Shown: positions 22,312-35,494 of the stretch, piece after piece
Layout of the letters: each line of letters opens with the position of its first letter
How positions within the stretch are numbered: the stretch's first letter is position 1
NCBI RefSeq assembly: GCF_028453695.1
Contig: NC_135781.1
Coordinates: 23,745,640-23,809,639 of the forward strand
Length of the DNA stretch: 64,000 nucleotides
Origin: Augochlora pura
Taxonomy: Eukaryota > Arthropoda > Insecta > Hymenoptera > Halictidae
Direction: 5' to 3'
The notes under the pieces: model-generated
Told to the model about the DNA's origin: nothing
Databases searched by the model: none
The model's input: the letters and a program-made list of their open reading frames with translations, nothing else
Position numbers and translations under genes: made by a program

Positions 22312-25300
22312 AAAGTAAATATTGTTTAATGCCAATGCTAAGAAAATCTAAAAATGTTAGTAGATTTAATTACACCGTTCGCGTTGAAATAAAAATCGAT
22401 CTAACGCTTGTCCCTTTTCAATTTCGAGATCTCTCGAACTTGAAATTTCAAATGCTGGCTTCCGTTGGATCGGGTTCCGAGTACTCGGAGACCATGGCGA
22501 AGCTGCAATGGTGACTAGAATGTTTGCCTAATCCGGCGACCTCGTCGATTAAAGAGCCGATGCGAGGACGAGGATGAGGATGCTTGACATGGCGTCCGGG
22601 AGCGCGCGGTGCAGTTTCTCGCCGAGGATCGTGCTTAATGGGCTAATGGGCAGTTATTTCGCGGCCACCAGGTTGCAATTATATATTCAATCGGAGAATA
22701 ATAACTGCCGCGGCGATATATCAGTACCGTAACTGATAATCACAGAGTTGTATCGACGCGACGCGGCGCGACGGTGAAAATTGTTGCACCGTGCACCGCC
22801 GAGTGCGAGCGATCCGATCCGCGTGGATGGTCGGGCCGGGTCGGGCCGGGCCGGGCCGATGCAGCGTCCGCTGGAATCGCCGCACGTGACGTTTCACTCG
22901 TTATTTATGCGGCCGACGCGCGACGTCGGCTTTTCTCTTCTACGTTACGACGCGTGTTCATTTATCTTCCGCTCTGTCGACCCCGATCCTTCCTTTTTTT
23001 TTCATCCGCACGTGATAACGGAAACCGATCTTCCAAATTATACGCGAACTCGAAAGGAGTTCCTAACAATTTTGCCGTATTGCTGTCAGATTCCTGTTAC
23101 TCGTTTATTTACGTTGAAATTGTCTTCTCGAAGTTCGCCCAACGTCTAGACATTTCTCGAAGCAAACATAAGCCATTGAAACCGACTGGTTCGCATCGCT
23201 TTTTTGAGAGTAATCAACATTTTATATTTCTTAACACTTTCATTATTTATTTTTAAGGTGCACAGCGATCCACAGATTTGTCCATTTGTTACCTTTATTT
23301 GTTCGAGCTCCACTATGAATTTTAGTCCTCTAGTTTCAGTTTTAACAGCTGTAACAAATTATTGGAAATCCGTTGAATATTTTTGCACGCCTATTTCACA
23401 GTCACTGTATTAAATTGTACCGAATTTTGCATCCTATTCACACGGTAAAGAATAAACCATTTTGTAGAAAGTTCTCGACAAAACAAACTATCGTGTCTCC
23501 CAAAGCGTATGCTACTCCACTTAACTCGTTCTAACCTGACTTTATGCAAATTTTCATTAACAACTGGAACGAAGAAAGAATTCGTTTCGTTATTCCCTCT
23601 AAATGCTATAGTAAAGGAACAAAAAAAATCTGCGCCAAGATTTGCCAGTGGCAATGTTTTCGTATAAACGGTGTAAATATGCAATGACAAAAATCGGCAT
23701 AAATGCATAAAAGTTCTCGGCACGGTAACTATCTAGCCTAACTGTATCGTTCTATTCGTTTATCTGGTTTTGTCATCGAGCATGAATAATCGATCATTGA
23801 ATAATCGTGCGACAAACACGATGCACACGTTCGTTAATGCTTTCATCCGATGATGCAGCGTAGTTTAGCCCAAGTTAATCGCCATTGACAGGATCATTTT
23901 ACATGAAGCTATGTAATACGATTCCAATGAAAGCCTAATAAGTTAAGACCGTTCATAAATTCGTTGTTTCAATGACTCTTCGAGTAAACTCGTTTCCAGA
24001 CGTCTACACGAATTCCGTTCTCCCGTTTCAAGATACGCAACTTGTTTTCGATACTTCGGATGACATTTTGATAGGCTCGATAATGCGCGACAACTTCCTG
24101 ACAATTTCGTAAATGCTCGGTAATCATTATCAGTCGCTGCGAACTCTGCGTTAATTTATTCAAAAAATCTGCATGGTTTGAGAAAAATATTCGATACATA
24201 AAAGGAAGGACTTCGAGACAGATTTGTATAAATTACATCCGTCTTGTATGATATGTTAATACCCAAACTATCGAGTCTAGAACATGACAAATGTATATCG
24301 TGTTTTATAACAATGGCAAGACTTGATTTACGATATCTCGAAACGGTGATTTACTTCGTACGATTTTGATCGAGATATAAGCTTGCATAAAGAAGTTCGT
24401 ATAATTCTGTTTGGAACATTTCTATAATATCGGGAATTGTAAAAGAAAAAATCAGAAAGCTATTAGAATTACTTTGAATGTTCTAGTATTATTGTAAAAA
24501 TTACGGGGGGCAGGCGCTATTCTTGGACCAGTGCAACTAATATCCAAGTTGCCGTTTCACTGTGATTCTAATACGCGATATACCGAATGCACGATAACAG
24601 TGCAAACATCACCGAAACGGACATATTGTTTCGTTTACTCGATCGATCATCCGTTCGGATTACCGTGCGTTTATCTCGTTCCGGTCATCGTTTTCAAGTT
24701 ATTACGCGAGAGAAATCGAGAACTCGGAACGACAGTTTAGCATGATGTAATTCCTGCACTTTTCCAACAAAGTATAGCAGAGCACATAAGATTGAACTAT
24801 CAGTCAACTCGTATATACTCGTTCCGCTACAATTTCGATTACAGTTTCGATCACAATTTCCACGAAAATTGCAACTACGTGATCGTTGCACGACGCGTCC
24901 GGCTACCACGCGACGCAGGCGGCATCCAAAATAAATGTAATTGCCGGATATTCTCTGCTGATCACACTTTGCATATCTTACAAGCCGATATTTATGTCGG
25001 AATTATGCTCGGAATGTTAATGCGTCGCTCGGCTCCGCCTTGGCTTCTCTTTCGGTTCACTCTCGCCGATCAATTTTTGCAGGCAAATAAATCTTTGGGG
25101 ACACAGTCGATCCTCTTTTTCTCACGAACGATCAGATTCGCGGTTTCCCGGCTGACGAGAAGCCTTTCTCCGTTAGTACTTTGCGACCGATCTCGTCAAT
25201 TTCTGAAAATGCATTTACGAGTCGTCGAAACGGATAGAAAGATAATAAAGGAATGCATTGTTTTCTAAGTCTTTTCTATACACGAATTCAATACTATATT

Positions 25301-28003
25301 AAATAAATATAAAATTAAAATTAATTAAATATAAAATTCAAGATCAGTCTGAATTTTATAGATATCAAAAATTGGAGAAATGAAAAACTAAAAATTAATC
25401 AAATCGCTGTCTGTTTTAGAAATCTACGCGTGCCGTAAATACATGCGCAAATGCATGCGAATGACACTATTCCCTTCAAGTACAGAATTTAACAATCAAT
25501 AAAGGCAAAAGGAACGCGAAACATTTGCCACTTGCTCGTCCAAGTTTCACACGATTGACAGCGTCTTAACGAACAGCGATCGATCCCTGGTTAAATTTAG
25601 AACGGCTTCCGGAATTCGTAACTTGCTCCTCTTCGAAAAGTTCCCGTTTGAAACACGCAAGTTCCATGGGAACGGTTACGCAAGGGTATATGGTTCTGCA
25701 AGGGTATAATGTATCCCGAACAACGAACAGTCCGGCTGGAATCGAAACTCGCTTAGTCTAGGGGAACTTGTCGAGTGACTCGCCCGGTGATATTTCTAAG
25801 AAAATCAATCGATCCGGTTCGCGGGAAACGGGAATGAATAATGTCAGGGGGAGAGAGGTGGCCTGTCTACCACCGGTGACCGTCGCGCCGCGACGCGCCG
25901 TCGCGTAAACAGAAGGGAACTGATGTGATTCGTATAAATGGTGCGAAAGGTGCGAGCCGAATAAACGTATTCTTATCAACTTCTCAACGTTTGTTTGAAA
26001 CGTTTTTTCATTATAGAGAACGCGCTTGATTTAAAAATACATTGCGATGCATTATAAAAATATAGGAAATGTTATATTTATCGCGTGCTTGTGTTAAATC
26101 TACCGATCGATTAACGATAACGGACTAATTAAAACTTATTTTGATTTCAAGTAAATCGATAACGTGCATTCGAAATCTTCATCGCCGGTGCGTGTCGCGA
26201 TGTCGGAGCGTATGAACTGTTAGCCTGAAGTTACAGATAACAGGTTTTGGTGCAAACGTTTGCGTTTCTCGGTCTTTTCACCGATTGCAAAAACGCGCGC
26301 AAAAAGCTCGCAACACGTTCCCATTGTTACGACATGAATGTAATTGTCGATAGGACACCGATAGCGATAAGATAAACATAAACGTAGGAAAAGCCGGCGC
26401 GACTCGCGCGGCGTTACGTTTACCGAATCGTATCATTGATTTAACGTTAACGAACGCGCGGTGCGCGTCGCGACGAGACGAGTCGCGACGCAACCGTACG
26501 AAGGGTTGGAGAAGGCGGAAGCCACCAGGCCATTTTTACCCTTTCCGTCAAACTGGTTCCCTTGGCAGAGCAACTTAATGTCTCCTTAATGGCCGCGATA
26601 AAGCTCGGTGATATACCATTCGTGCCAACATAACGGACTCCCTGTGTACAAGCACATCAGGCCACGTACGTGCATGCAGCTCGTCGCATGTGATCGCGGC
26701 TCGTGCTCGATATTACTGAAGTAGGTACATCCCCGCATCGAGAGGTAAACATTTCTCGATACTGGGAATAATTGCTCCTCAAGATACGATGCTGTACATA
26801 TATAATGTCGACACGAGCGCACGAAGCGGTCGAACTCGCTCTCAACAATACTATTTTCTTATGATCGACGGATTTAACAGGCGCGGAAGTCGTACTAAAG
26901 TTTCGAGATCCATGCGAGGCCGCTGAACTATTCTGCGTTTAATTTGCTGCCCATATTTCAGGCAATTTGGAACTCCGTGTCTGTAACCGTTAAATGTTTA
27001 GAAATATTTTCTGTCGTTAATGCACTAGATCGTATTCTACATCGTACAGTTCGATCAAATTGAATAGCGAAGCTGTATGAATGCCGACTAGTAAACGTAA
27101 AACACACGCGGGGAAATTAAGAACCTACTTTGCCATCAACGAAAACTAATGGAATTCCTTTTTATTGGTTTTGTAATATAGAGTCTTTTGTCCACCGGAA
27201 GAAACGCGTTCCTAATACGATTGTTTCACTCAGAAATCAACCAGAAGACAATATCTATGATTATACAGAATTTAGCAATGCTTTTAACACGCTGATTTTC
27301 TTTTGTCATTTATTCGAATTTGTTCATACCTTCACGAACAGTTTTCAAATTCTTTATAGAAATCTTTTCCAAAAGAACGTGCAGATTCTGCTTACCCTGA
27401 ATTTACTCTTCAAATCGACGAGTCAACGTAAACGGTACAGTGTTCGCAGTTTCTGTATCATTCGGGATTCTGGAACCCGGATTGCTGCAGGATGTTTAGG
27501 AGAGCGATCGCGGAGTTTAAATTTTCATCTGGCAAAGAGGATTGTATCGCGTTTACGTAACCGACGATCGACGACCGCATGATTTCCCGAAGATCCCACG
27601 CGATCAGATTTTGTATCGTCTTCGACGATCCCTTTCCGCTTTCTTCGATCCCGTGCTCTTTTTACGGCGTCGTTCCGCCGCGGTTCCACCGTTTCCGGTG
27701 AATTTTCCTCCTTGTTCTCCCGTTTCTCGCGACCGTGTGCAACTCGCATTCACACGGAAACGCGCAGCGACGTATTATCACGAGATTAGATTATCGACGC
27801 CGCCTACAATGGCGTCTGCAAGTCGGAGAGAATGAAAATAACCGGAGAGATTGAAATTATTCTGCGCAAAGTTCGCTGCGTTTTCCATTTTGATAATGCA
27901 AATCGATTCCGCGGTCAGCAAAAATCTTTTCGGCGAAGCAGATTCCTTCGAATCAATTCGCATTATACGCTATGGCAACGAATTCGTTCGATCTACGCAT
28001 ATA

Positions 28004-28029
28004 AAGGGTGTCCCAAAAGTCACGCAAGA
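28004..28029 (+). repeat. Left terminal inverted repeat of the mariner element
   Basis: This 26-bp repeat is identical to the reverse complement of 28897-28922 and follows a TA dinucleotide. Confidence 0.95.
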
Positions 28030-28116
28030 TTTGAATTTGGCGCCATTTGTGCGGTAAAGTGTTGCCAACCAAAAAAAAAATACAGAATGACAGCTGACAG
28101 TTCAGGGTTATTAAAG

Positions 28117-28817
28117 ATGGAGCGCTACACAAAAGAACAACGCATTTTTATTGTTGAGCAATATTTTTCAAATAATGAAAGTTTCGCAGCAACAGTTCGC
28201 AACAACATGAGGCTCATTTTCATCTTGATGGCTTTGTTAATCGACAAAATTGTCGCATTTGGGGTTCAGAAAATCCACAAGTGATTGTTGAAAAACAAAT
28301 GCATCCACAACGTGTAACTGTTTGGTGCAGATTTTGGGTCGGAGGCATCATCGGACCATTCTTCTTCGAAAATGCAGCTGGTCAGGCAATAACGGTTAAT
28401 GGTGCTCGCTATCGCGACATGATAATCCAGTTTTTTATGCCAAAATTGCAAGATATGGATGTGGACGGCATGTGGTTTCAACAAGACGGTGCCACATGCC
28501 ATACAGCCCGAGAAACAATTCAATTACTGCATGAGTCATTTCCTGGTCGTGTAATTTCCCGTTTTGGTGATCAGAATTGGCCGCCCAGATCATGCGATTT
28601 AACGCCGTTAGATTTTTTTCTTTGGGGTTTTTTAAAGTCTAAGGTTTATGTCAACAAGCCCACGACCACCCACGCCTTGAAGGAAGAAATTGAGCGCTGT
28701 ATCAACGAAATTCAGCCACATCTATGCAAAACAATCATAGAAAATTTCAACAAAAGAGTGCGTATGTGTCAGCAAAGTCTTGGAGGCCATTTACCCGATA
28801 TGCTATTCCATACATAA
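28117..28817 (+). pseudogene. DD41D mariner transposase, internally deleted and frameshifted
   Basis: The start codon at 28117 opens MERYTKEQRIFIVEQYF, the beginning of the N-terminal helix-turn-helix DNA-binding domain. After about 30 residues, near 28205-28210, the sequence jumps to the catalytic domain (EAHFHLDGFVN...) in a different frame. An internal deletion with a frameshift has therefore removed most of the DNA-binding and linker regions. The first catalytic Asp, which normally precedes EAHF, is replaced at the junction, where a CAT codon is read. The second Asp is present in QQDGATCH and the third in DLTPLDFF, with 41 residues between them, which is the DD41D spacing. The open catalytic part runs from 28209 to the stop at 28815-28817. 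The product cannot be an active transposase. Confidence 0.9.
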
Positions 28818-28896
28818 CCCTATACTGTATACTATATAAATCAATAAAAAATTTAGAATTTTTAATTATAAATCTGTGTTTTCTATCCAAATTACT

Positions 28897-28922
28897 TCTT
28901 GCGTGACTTTTGGGACACCCTT
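28897..28922 (-). repeat. Right terminal inverted repeat of the mariner element
   Basis: This is a perfect 26-bp inverted copy of 28004-28029, followed by TA at 28923-28924. Confidence 0.95.
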
Positions 28923-31900
28923 TAATTCGTGGCAAGTAGAAATGAAATGTAAGCTTGGAAAATGGAGAAGCAAGGCGAGGATGTGCAATAAACGATGATC
29001 TAGGGAGACAACCGGCACAGTCTACAGTCTACGGAAATCTACCGGGGACAAACGATCTCCTATTTTTTACCGAGCTCCGCCAGAGAAATATGTTTATCTG
29101 TCCCCTTCCATAGAACGTGCAATTACATTACACGGCATTGTTCTCGTCGTTATTGTCCTATCGATTATTGTCACGATTCCTCGCGTCGATATGCAGGTAT
29201 GTAAAAATACGAGATCTCGATCGAGATGTCGTGTTTTCTTCGTGTTTCCTCGAGTGCACCGCCGAGAGATATCACGATAAACTACTTGTCAGAAAAATCT
29301 TGAACGCGGTATCGTGTTTTCTCAAACGCCAGTGCTTTTCACCGAGATTTTCAGAATCTAAAATTGCGAAATAGCTCGGTTATACCAGTTCCCGTTTCAT
29401 TGAAACTGTCGCAAATTATTCAGATTTCGCGTCGAACGCTCGAGGCCTACTGCTTGGCAATTGACGCGTTGATCGACGAAAAATTGTCGCTCGTTCGATC
29501 GGTCCCATGGTACACTGAAACGATCCTTAAGGGAAAATCGCTGCGACTGCGATTCGATGGAGGCAGATGTCTCGATCCTCGTCAAAGCGCTTTTATATAC
29601 GGCGACCGTCGGACGGTAAATATTTTTGGCGCCAACTTTTTCCGCAAAGACCTGTTAGCATTCCGCGAAGGCTGCGAGTCCGTATGCCCTCCTGAGTGCA
29701 TCTACATGCGTGTCGTTCGGGCTTGACGACTATTGACCGAAGGCATTATCGGCAGAAGGACGTATAATATATGTTGCTGCGGTGCCGGGACAGTTCGCCG
29801 TGTATAAATTATTCATGCGGCATCTGAAAAATAATGTGCGTATTTACGCCGATCATTAAACGAAATTAAGAAACCAATCATCGCGATGTACACAAGAGGT
29901 AACAGCTTTCAATCGTTCGACAGAAACGATGAAAACGACACCGGGCACATTTGTTGTTCGGCGAGCAATTAGTATTATTCAACAATTTTTTATGGTAATG
30001 CGCGTTTCGACGTGGCGCGCGGCGCAGGGCGGCGCAGTCGCGGTGCAGTAATCGCTGCAACGCGGTATGCGACCGTATCGCTTCGATGTGTTCTTCTTCA
30101 TTATCAGCGGAGGCAAACACAAGACTTAAATAGTGTCACTGTCCTGCACTATTGAAATTGTGAGTCGCTGTTTGAAGTGGGAAAACAAGAGTCGGATTTA
30201 ATGGCGAGCTTTTTCAACGTGAACGGATTACTGTTGCAACAACGTTACGGACTCGTTGTTGTAATCGGTTTTGTTGCGCCGGAACAAATTTAGAACAATT
30301 CGAAGAAAAGTCGAATGGGAAAACGAGAAATTTGTTCGAATTAAATATACGCAGGAAAATTAATTTCAATTCTACGTGTAAATAATCAAATTCCTAATGA
30401 CCAAATATTCGGTAAGCTAATTGGATCAACGTTTCTCCGAATTCCGTAGAACTAGTAACACGACGAACGAAGAGGCGACCAAACTATAACCCGACAGCAA
30501 TAACGGGTGCTCAGCAAATTCAGCAAGCTCCTGCGTTCGTTATAATAGATCGTAAAGGCGCCGCGCCGATTGAAAAGTGGAATGCGCAGTGTTCCGATAC
30601 GCGAAACCGATAAACCTCATTCTACGCCATGCGATCGACCAATAATAATTAATGGTGTTGCGCGATCGTTTTCTGATCGAGTTTTTAATGTTTTACGGGA
30701 ATCCCACTTGAGAAAGAAATCGATCTTGTCGGTATATACACCGCAGAACGGACATTATCGGCGTCTGTTATCGCGCCGTTCCCGTGACAAGCACGATAAT
30801 ATTAATAATTAAGAAGGTAATTATCGATATCTTCTATAAAGATAACTGATTTACACACAATAGGCGCTCTGATTACGCGTGAATTCAACCTGTTACCATC
30901 GCCGCTTGTCTCCGACAATTTTAATTCGTGTTAGAAAACGTTCCGAGATTCGAGCCGAGATTGGATAATTATATGCGCAGCTTTAACGAAATATAAATAT
31001 TTTGTGAATTTGGTTCACTATTATATTTTGGAATTTGGTAACACTATCGGTTTTTTTTTTATTTTCGAGGGTAGAATAACATATATTTGAATCGATTGCG
31101 AACAATGAACAAATTCGGAGAAGGCTGCTACAAAAGACACTGTTCATGTAACGAAATCTTCTATAGAATAATTCTTTTTATAAAGCGGATATAAAATTCC
31201 ACGGTGGCTTCAGATCGGACAAATTGACGGGTAACGCACGGTAACCAGAGTTAATAATCGTCGAACGGCGAACGGCGAACGATATGTTGCAAGCAGGCAC
31301 CGGTTGACGGACGTACTCGACAGAATTCTAGCCCGCGTCCCTTGGAGAAAACCGATCGAAACACGAGGAGAGTCGCATTCCACGAATACAGGCCGCCAAC
31401 TACAAGTGCTCCGCAAACAAAGTAAATGTATTTATAGAGGGAACACGAAGCACATCTTTTCCGTTTTCTTTGCTTCTCCTCTTGTCAACGTCTAGACTCG
31501 CGATCACCAAGTTCGGACTCTTTGTCGCTCATTGCCCCTTTCGAGACGATCGTTTTTTCTTGCACTCCCACTTTCTCTTACCTCTTGCACGAAAAAGATA
31601 ACAACGCCGTCCTACGTCCTACATCGATCCCGATGCCCGCTACATCAGCTCGGACATCTTGTCTTCTCCACGCCGAACCTAACGCAATCAACGAAATCAC
31701 CGGTCTCGCATTTTCTATGATTGGATCGATTGCGTAGCTATTTATAATGAAGAATAACGGAAAGTATACTAATTTATTCAGCCTTGCAGTTACTACAAAA
31801 CGTCAATTTTCTACTTAAATCATTGTGGTAGATAATACATTTTTCATTTCTGTCTCTCTCCGAAATCGATCGATAGTACATCGGTTTTGTATTAAAATTT

Positions 31901-32183
31901 ATAAAATATTTTTGGATCTGTTTTCTAATTCTCACGATTTCATGTAACGTCGTTCTGATTGTAAAGATCATGGTGGATAGATTTGTAAGTGAGTACCAGA
32001 AATTCTTCGTGGGTAAAATTTTCGAAATTCTTTTGTGGAACGTGTTCGACGGCGACGCGTATCGATTGTATTGTATCTTCCCTAGAAGGGAACCCGGAAT
32101 CGGCGAGGTGCGCAGTGTCACGCGAGGATTTCGGTAAATCCGTGGTGCGTGAGAGAGCAAAGCTTTCTCCTAATTTGCATTTC

Positions 32184-32330
32184 GGCGGCGGCGGCGGCGG
32201 TAGTGGCAGTAAGTGGCAGTGGCAGTGGCAGCCGTCGACGACGGCGACCGCGACGACAACCATGACTGCGGCGGCGTCGCGTCGCCTCGCGTCGCCTCGC
32301 CTCGCGCCGCGCCGCGCCGCGCCGCGCCGG
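32184..32330 (+). repeat. CpG-rich low-complexity patch with GGC, GTGGCA and GCGCC tracts
   Basis: A (GGC)n tract at 32184-32201 leads into GTGGCA repeats. A run of CGCCTCG and GCGCC pentamers then spans 32274-32330. Confidence 0.8.
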
Positions 32331-32753
32331 TCACACTGATATTTGCCCCGACGATTAGAGCGCGACCAATCGTTCGGTTGTTTGCCTTTACGGAGGTATT
32401 CGAGCCATTCGAGGAAAACATTGATTGGGTCGTTGCGCCGAGGCTGTTGGTCAGATTAGCGGGTACAGCCGTTCGAAACAGCGGGAGCTAAGCTTCTCGA
32501 TAGAATCGCCGCGGCAGAGGTGGACAAACGTCATTTCGGATTGATTTTCTACGCGACAATTTCAACGTGGAATTTTAATCGAACCTTTCGAAACGCTCGG
32601 GCTCTCTGAGAACCGACCGCGGACATTTCTTTTGATCGGGCAAGAATAATTTAAGCATCTCGAATTACCCTTTCTCTATTTCAGTACTTTTTTTAATATG
32701 GACGCGCTTCGTCTTTTGGACACCAAACTTGTCCTATAATATCGTTTCAGGCT

Positions 32754-32955
32754 CGTTGCGAAGATTTCGAACACGATCTATTAAATATTGACGTTCTCGT
32801 CTTTCGAATCGAAATCAAATTCTACCCCGTCGTTATGTCAGGTTATCAATATTTAAACGTTACGAAGATTTGGAACGAGATCTGCTAAATGTGGATTTTA
32901 TTCTCGTCTTTCAAATCGAGATGAAATTCTACCCTTCCCATCATCAATATTTGAA
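32754..32955 (+). repeat. Tandem duplication of about 100 bp
   Basis: The segments 32754-32857 and 32858-32955 align along their length, sharing CGTT.CGAAGATTT, TTCTCGTCTTTC and AAATTCTACCC in order and ending in TATCAATATTT. A third copy starts with CGTTGCAGCAAAG at 32956 and stops. This is a diverged local duplication with no coding content. Confidence 0.8.
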
Positions 32956-33785
32956 CGTTGCAGCAAAGGTTGGCATAGTATAGACGCGAGGTATCCGTCT
33001 CAGAAAATCGAATTTTGTTACGAATCTGCTGTAGACAAATTTTGTCCACATTTTCGGGACGGTAACGCGATCGTCCAAAGTCACGATGGCTAAATAAATA
33101 GGTAGTTAGAGACGCGGTTGACCGACCGAACACAAAGGCGGAGTGCAAAATCTGAGAGAAACGCCCCGCTGGGAGGAGAAAAGGAAACCGAGATCGCCAG
33201 AAACAAGTGTAATTGCTCGAGCGTGTTTGGAAAGGGCCGAGGATCCTCTCGGAGCCGACTAATTAAGAGCTCGAGCTAATTTAATTATAATTTGTAGCTC
33301 GAGGCCGTGGCGCTGGCAGCAGATCTTTTCTTCTCACCCGTTCCTAGGCACCGGCAATCAATTATCCGTTCTTAAACGCCACATGTCCGCGGGGCAATAA
33401 TTTACAGCGATTTCGGGCTTTCGTCGAACGACTGGTCGAGAACGATCGTCGCGGACGAGTTTCTTCGCCGGTGGAGAAGAGAAGCGATCGCAACAAAGGG
33501 AGGAGACGACGACGTCTGCTACTTGGGAGAATTGAGATTGAGACATCCTAGGTTATTTGTTTTGAGTGCAGCTCGCCCCGCCCAGCTCGTCTCCGACTGT
33601 TCTTCTTCTTTGGCCGCGACTCGCCTTTTCGTCTCTCGCTGTTCGACTCCCCGATTTCTTCCGCGCCTCTGCAACCGCGTTTTTGCGCGTTCTCTCGTCT
33701 CCTCCTGCTCCTTCTTTCGGGAAACGGGGAACGGAGTAGGAACGAGAAACGAGCGAGGCGAGCAAACGGAGCAAAGCGTTAGCTG

Positions 33786-33858
33786 GCCTCCCGCCTCTCG
33801 TCACCCGCCTCTCGCCGCTCGCCTCTCGCCTCCCGCCTCCCACCTCCCGCCTCTCGCC
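33786..33858 (+). repeat. Imperfect CCTCTCGCCTCC pyrimidine-rich repeat
   Basis: Repeated GCCTCTCGCC and GCCTCCC units make this strand strongly pyrimidine-rich. A (TC)n tract follows at 33961-33987. Confidence 0.8.
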
Positions 33859-34819
33859 CCCGTGGCCGATGCACTTAGGGTGACGCGGACGCGTCCTTGG
33901 GGCTTTCTGTCGGCTAGACGCTGCCACCACAGCTATCGAGTGAAATACTTCTATGGCTCGGTCTCTCTCTCTCTCCCTCTCTCTCTTGAGGAGTCCGCGT
34001 CGTGTCAGGGATCTGTCAGAAGAGCCGCGCATAGTTGTGGTAATGTCCACTGACCTGATTTAACGGAATCGCGCGCAATTTGCCGCTTCGATTCATTGAT
34101 TTGTGGGGATAAGCGCAGACCGCGCTCCGCTTGACTCGCTCGCGGTGAAAGCGCGGCCCGTAATGTCTCGCCCGCGAGATCTTCCTAATGATTTTGCTAT
34201 CGGCGTCACGTCGACGAGATTTCCGACGGCCGCGGTGTCCCAAATAAACTTTCAACACCTTTTCTTTAGCGTGATCGCGGAGGAAATGATTAATTGGTTG
34301 ATTTAATTGGAAATGGCTTGTTGATTCACGAGCCAGCATCTACTACGTGCGAACAACGTTCCGCAAGACACGATATTGCGAAATACGCAGTGGGGATTGT
34401 AAAATTGCGAAAGAGGTAATATGTTGTAAAACAATACAATCTGCTGCGTTTCACGGAACGGTTCGATATCGGACATAAACCGTGCTAATGGTAAAGAATT
34501 TATACAGACGTACCAATGGTAGGGAGAGTATTATGCTCGATACCCAGATTCTTTCGGAATCACGATCGAAGAGCTCGGTGCAGCAAAGAATGTCACCAGC
34601 GGCTCCCCTACTAAAACCACGAGTACACAATCGGTAAGGCATGCAATTAATGCGATACCGATCTGAATCGTGTTACACAGGCTGCGAGAGCGCGGTTGCC
34701 GTTACGTCGGCAATCTCTTTTCCAGCTCTGCTTCAAGCCCGATCGTAACTCCGCCTTTTATCGGAGGAGTTTCGTTTCCGCCGGCGCGTGCAAAACAAAC
34801 GGCAACGGCTCGCAATACG

Positions 34820-34862
34820 CGAGTCGAGTCGAGTCGAGTCGAGTCGAGTCGCGTCGAGTCGC
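34820..34862 (+). repeat. GAGTC pentanucleotide tract
   Basis: About eight GAGTC units with one GCGTC variant occur here. It explains arrays of Arg-Val-Glu-Ser-Ser and Thr-Arg-Leu-Asp-Ser in open frames on both strands. Confidence 0.9.
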
Positions 34863-35095
34863 GAGCACCAACCCTCTCTTCCAGTGCACCTCGGTGTCCC
34901 GAGACCCGACTCCGACCCCGACCCCGACCCGACGTTCGTTGCTCCGTTCATGGACCGTTTTCACGGTGTTCCCCTTCCTCTTTCGTCTTTTCGTTTACTC
35001 GATACAGTTGCCGCGACATATCTGCTTTACGAGCGCGGAAAGCAGACGTTTATTATCGCGAGCGTCTCGCGATAAGCGTCCTCCCTCGATGCTAG

Positions 35096-35119
35096 TTCTT
35101 CTTCTTCTTCTTCTTCTTA
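35096..35119 (+). repeat. (CTT)n trinucleotide tract
   Basis: Eight consecutive CTT units form an intronic microsatellite. Confidence 0.9.
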
Positions 35120-35433
35120 TTCAGCCGTCCTCGTGGTCAGAACGGCGGAACAAGCAGCACAATTTCCAGAGGCATCCGGTTGCGCCTGGAGACAGACGCT
35201 CGAGTTTCTGCTTCGCGTTCTGCAATCTCGTAAACTGTCGTTGTCGTTAGCACGGCTGGGTATTCTACCGGACAATCGATTCTGTCGACCGGACGCAGAT
35301 TCGCTTCAACCTTTGAACGTAATCGTCGAGCCTCGTTATTCTCTCAGCGTTCCCTTTCGATCGAAGCTTTCCTCGTTGATAGCTGAGATATAAGAGAACA
35401 ATAGTTGCTAATTAGTATTGGTGATACTATATC

Positions 35434-35494
35434 ATTGGTATTTATTATAGTCATCATTGGTATTTATTATAGTCATCATTGGTATTTATTACAG
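35434..35494 (+). repeat. 22-bp tandem repeat, 2.8 copies
   Basis: The unit ATTGGTATTTATTATAGTCATC occurs at 35434-35455 and 35456-35477, then partially to 35494. The first two copies are identical, which suggests recent slippage and a probable length polymorphism. Confidence 0.9.

Larger units (their letters stand above)
13020..28003 (+). other. Intron 1 of the FGF8-like gene, part 3
   Basis: This long non-coding stretch has no recognised exon. It contains a hairpin-forming inverted repeat at 16185-16279, poly-C at about 17617-17641 next to a CCG tract at about 17713-17732, CCATGC repeats at 20898-20921, a diverged direct repeat at 22131-22209 and 22226-22311, and CpG-rich GGGCC repeats near 22825-22858. 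The open frames in it, the longest of which is 172 codons (20762-21280), are unremarkable and resemble no known protein. Confidence 0.55.
28004..28922 (+). mobile_element. Internally deleted mariner (DD41D-type Tc1/mariner superfamily) element
   Basis: The 919-bp element is bounded by perfect 26-bp terminal inverted repeats, 28004-28029 and 28897-28922 (outer bases AAGGGTGTCCCAAAAGTC). It is flanked by TA on both sides (28002-28003 and 28923-28924), the target duplication of the IS630/Tc1/mariner superfamily. The interior holds a broken transposase. Family members that are intact are usually about 1.2-1.3 kb, so a few hundred base pairs are missing. Perfect terminal repeats argue for a fairly recent insertion, or for continued mobilisation as a non-autonomous copy. 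It sits in the large first intron in the same orientation as the host gene. Confidence 0.93.

Noticed and set aside
29364..29726. A 120-codon open frame on the + strand
   Set aside because: Ordinary composition but no recognisable domain; splice sites around it do not connect to the FGF exons in frame.
31560..31740. Open frames near 31522-31737 as coding exons
   Set aside because: Two overlapping frames on the same strand, no known domain and no consistent splice phase.
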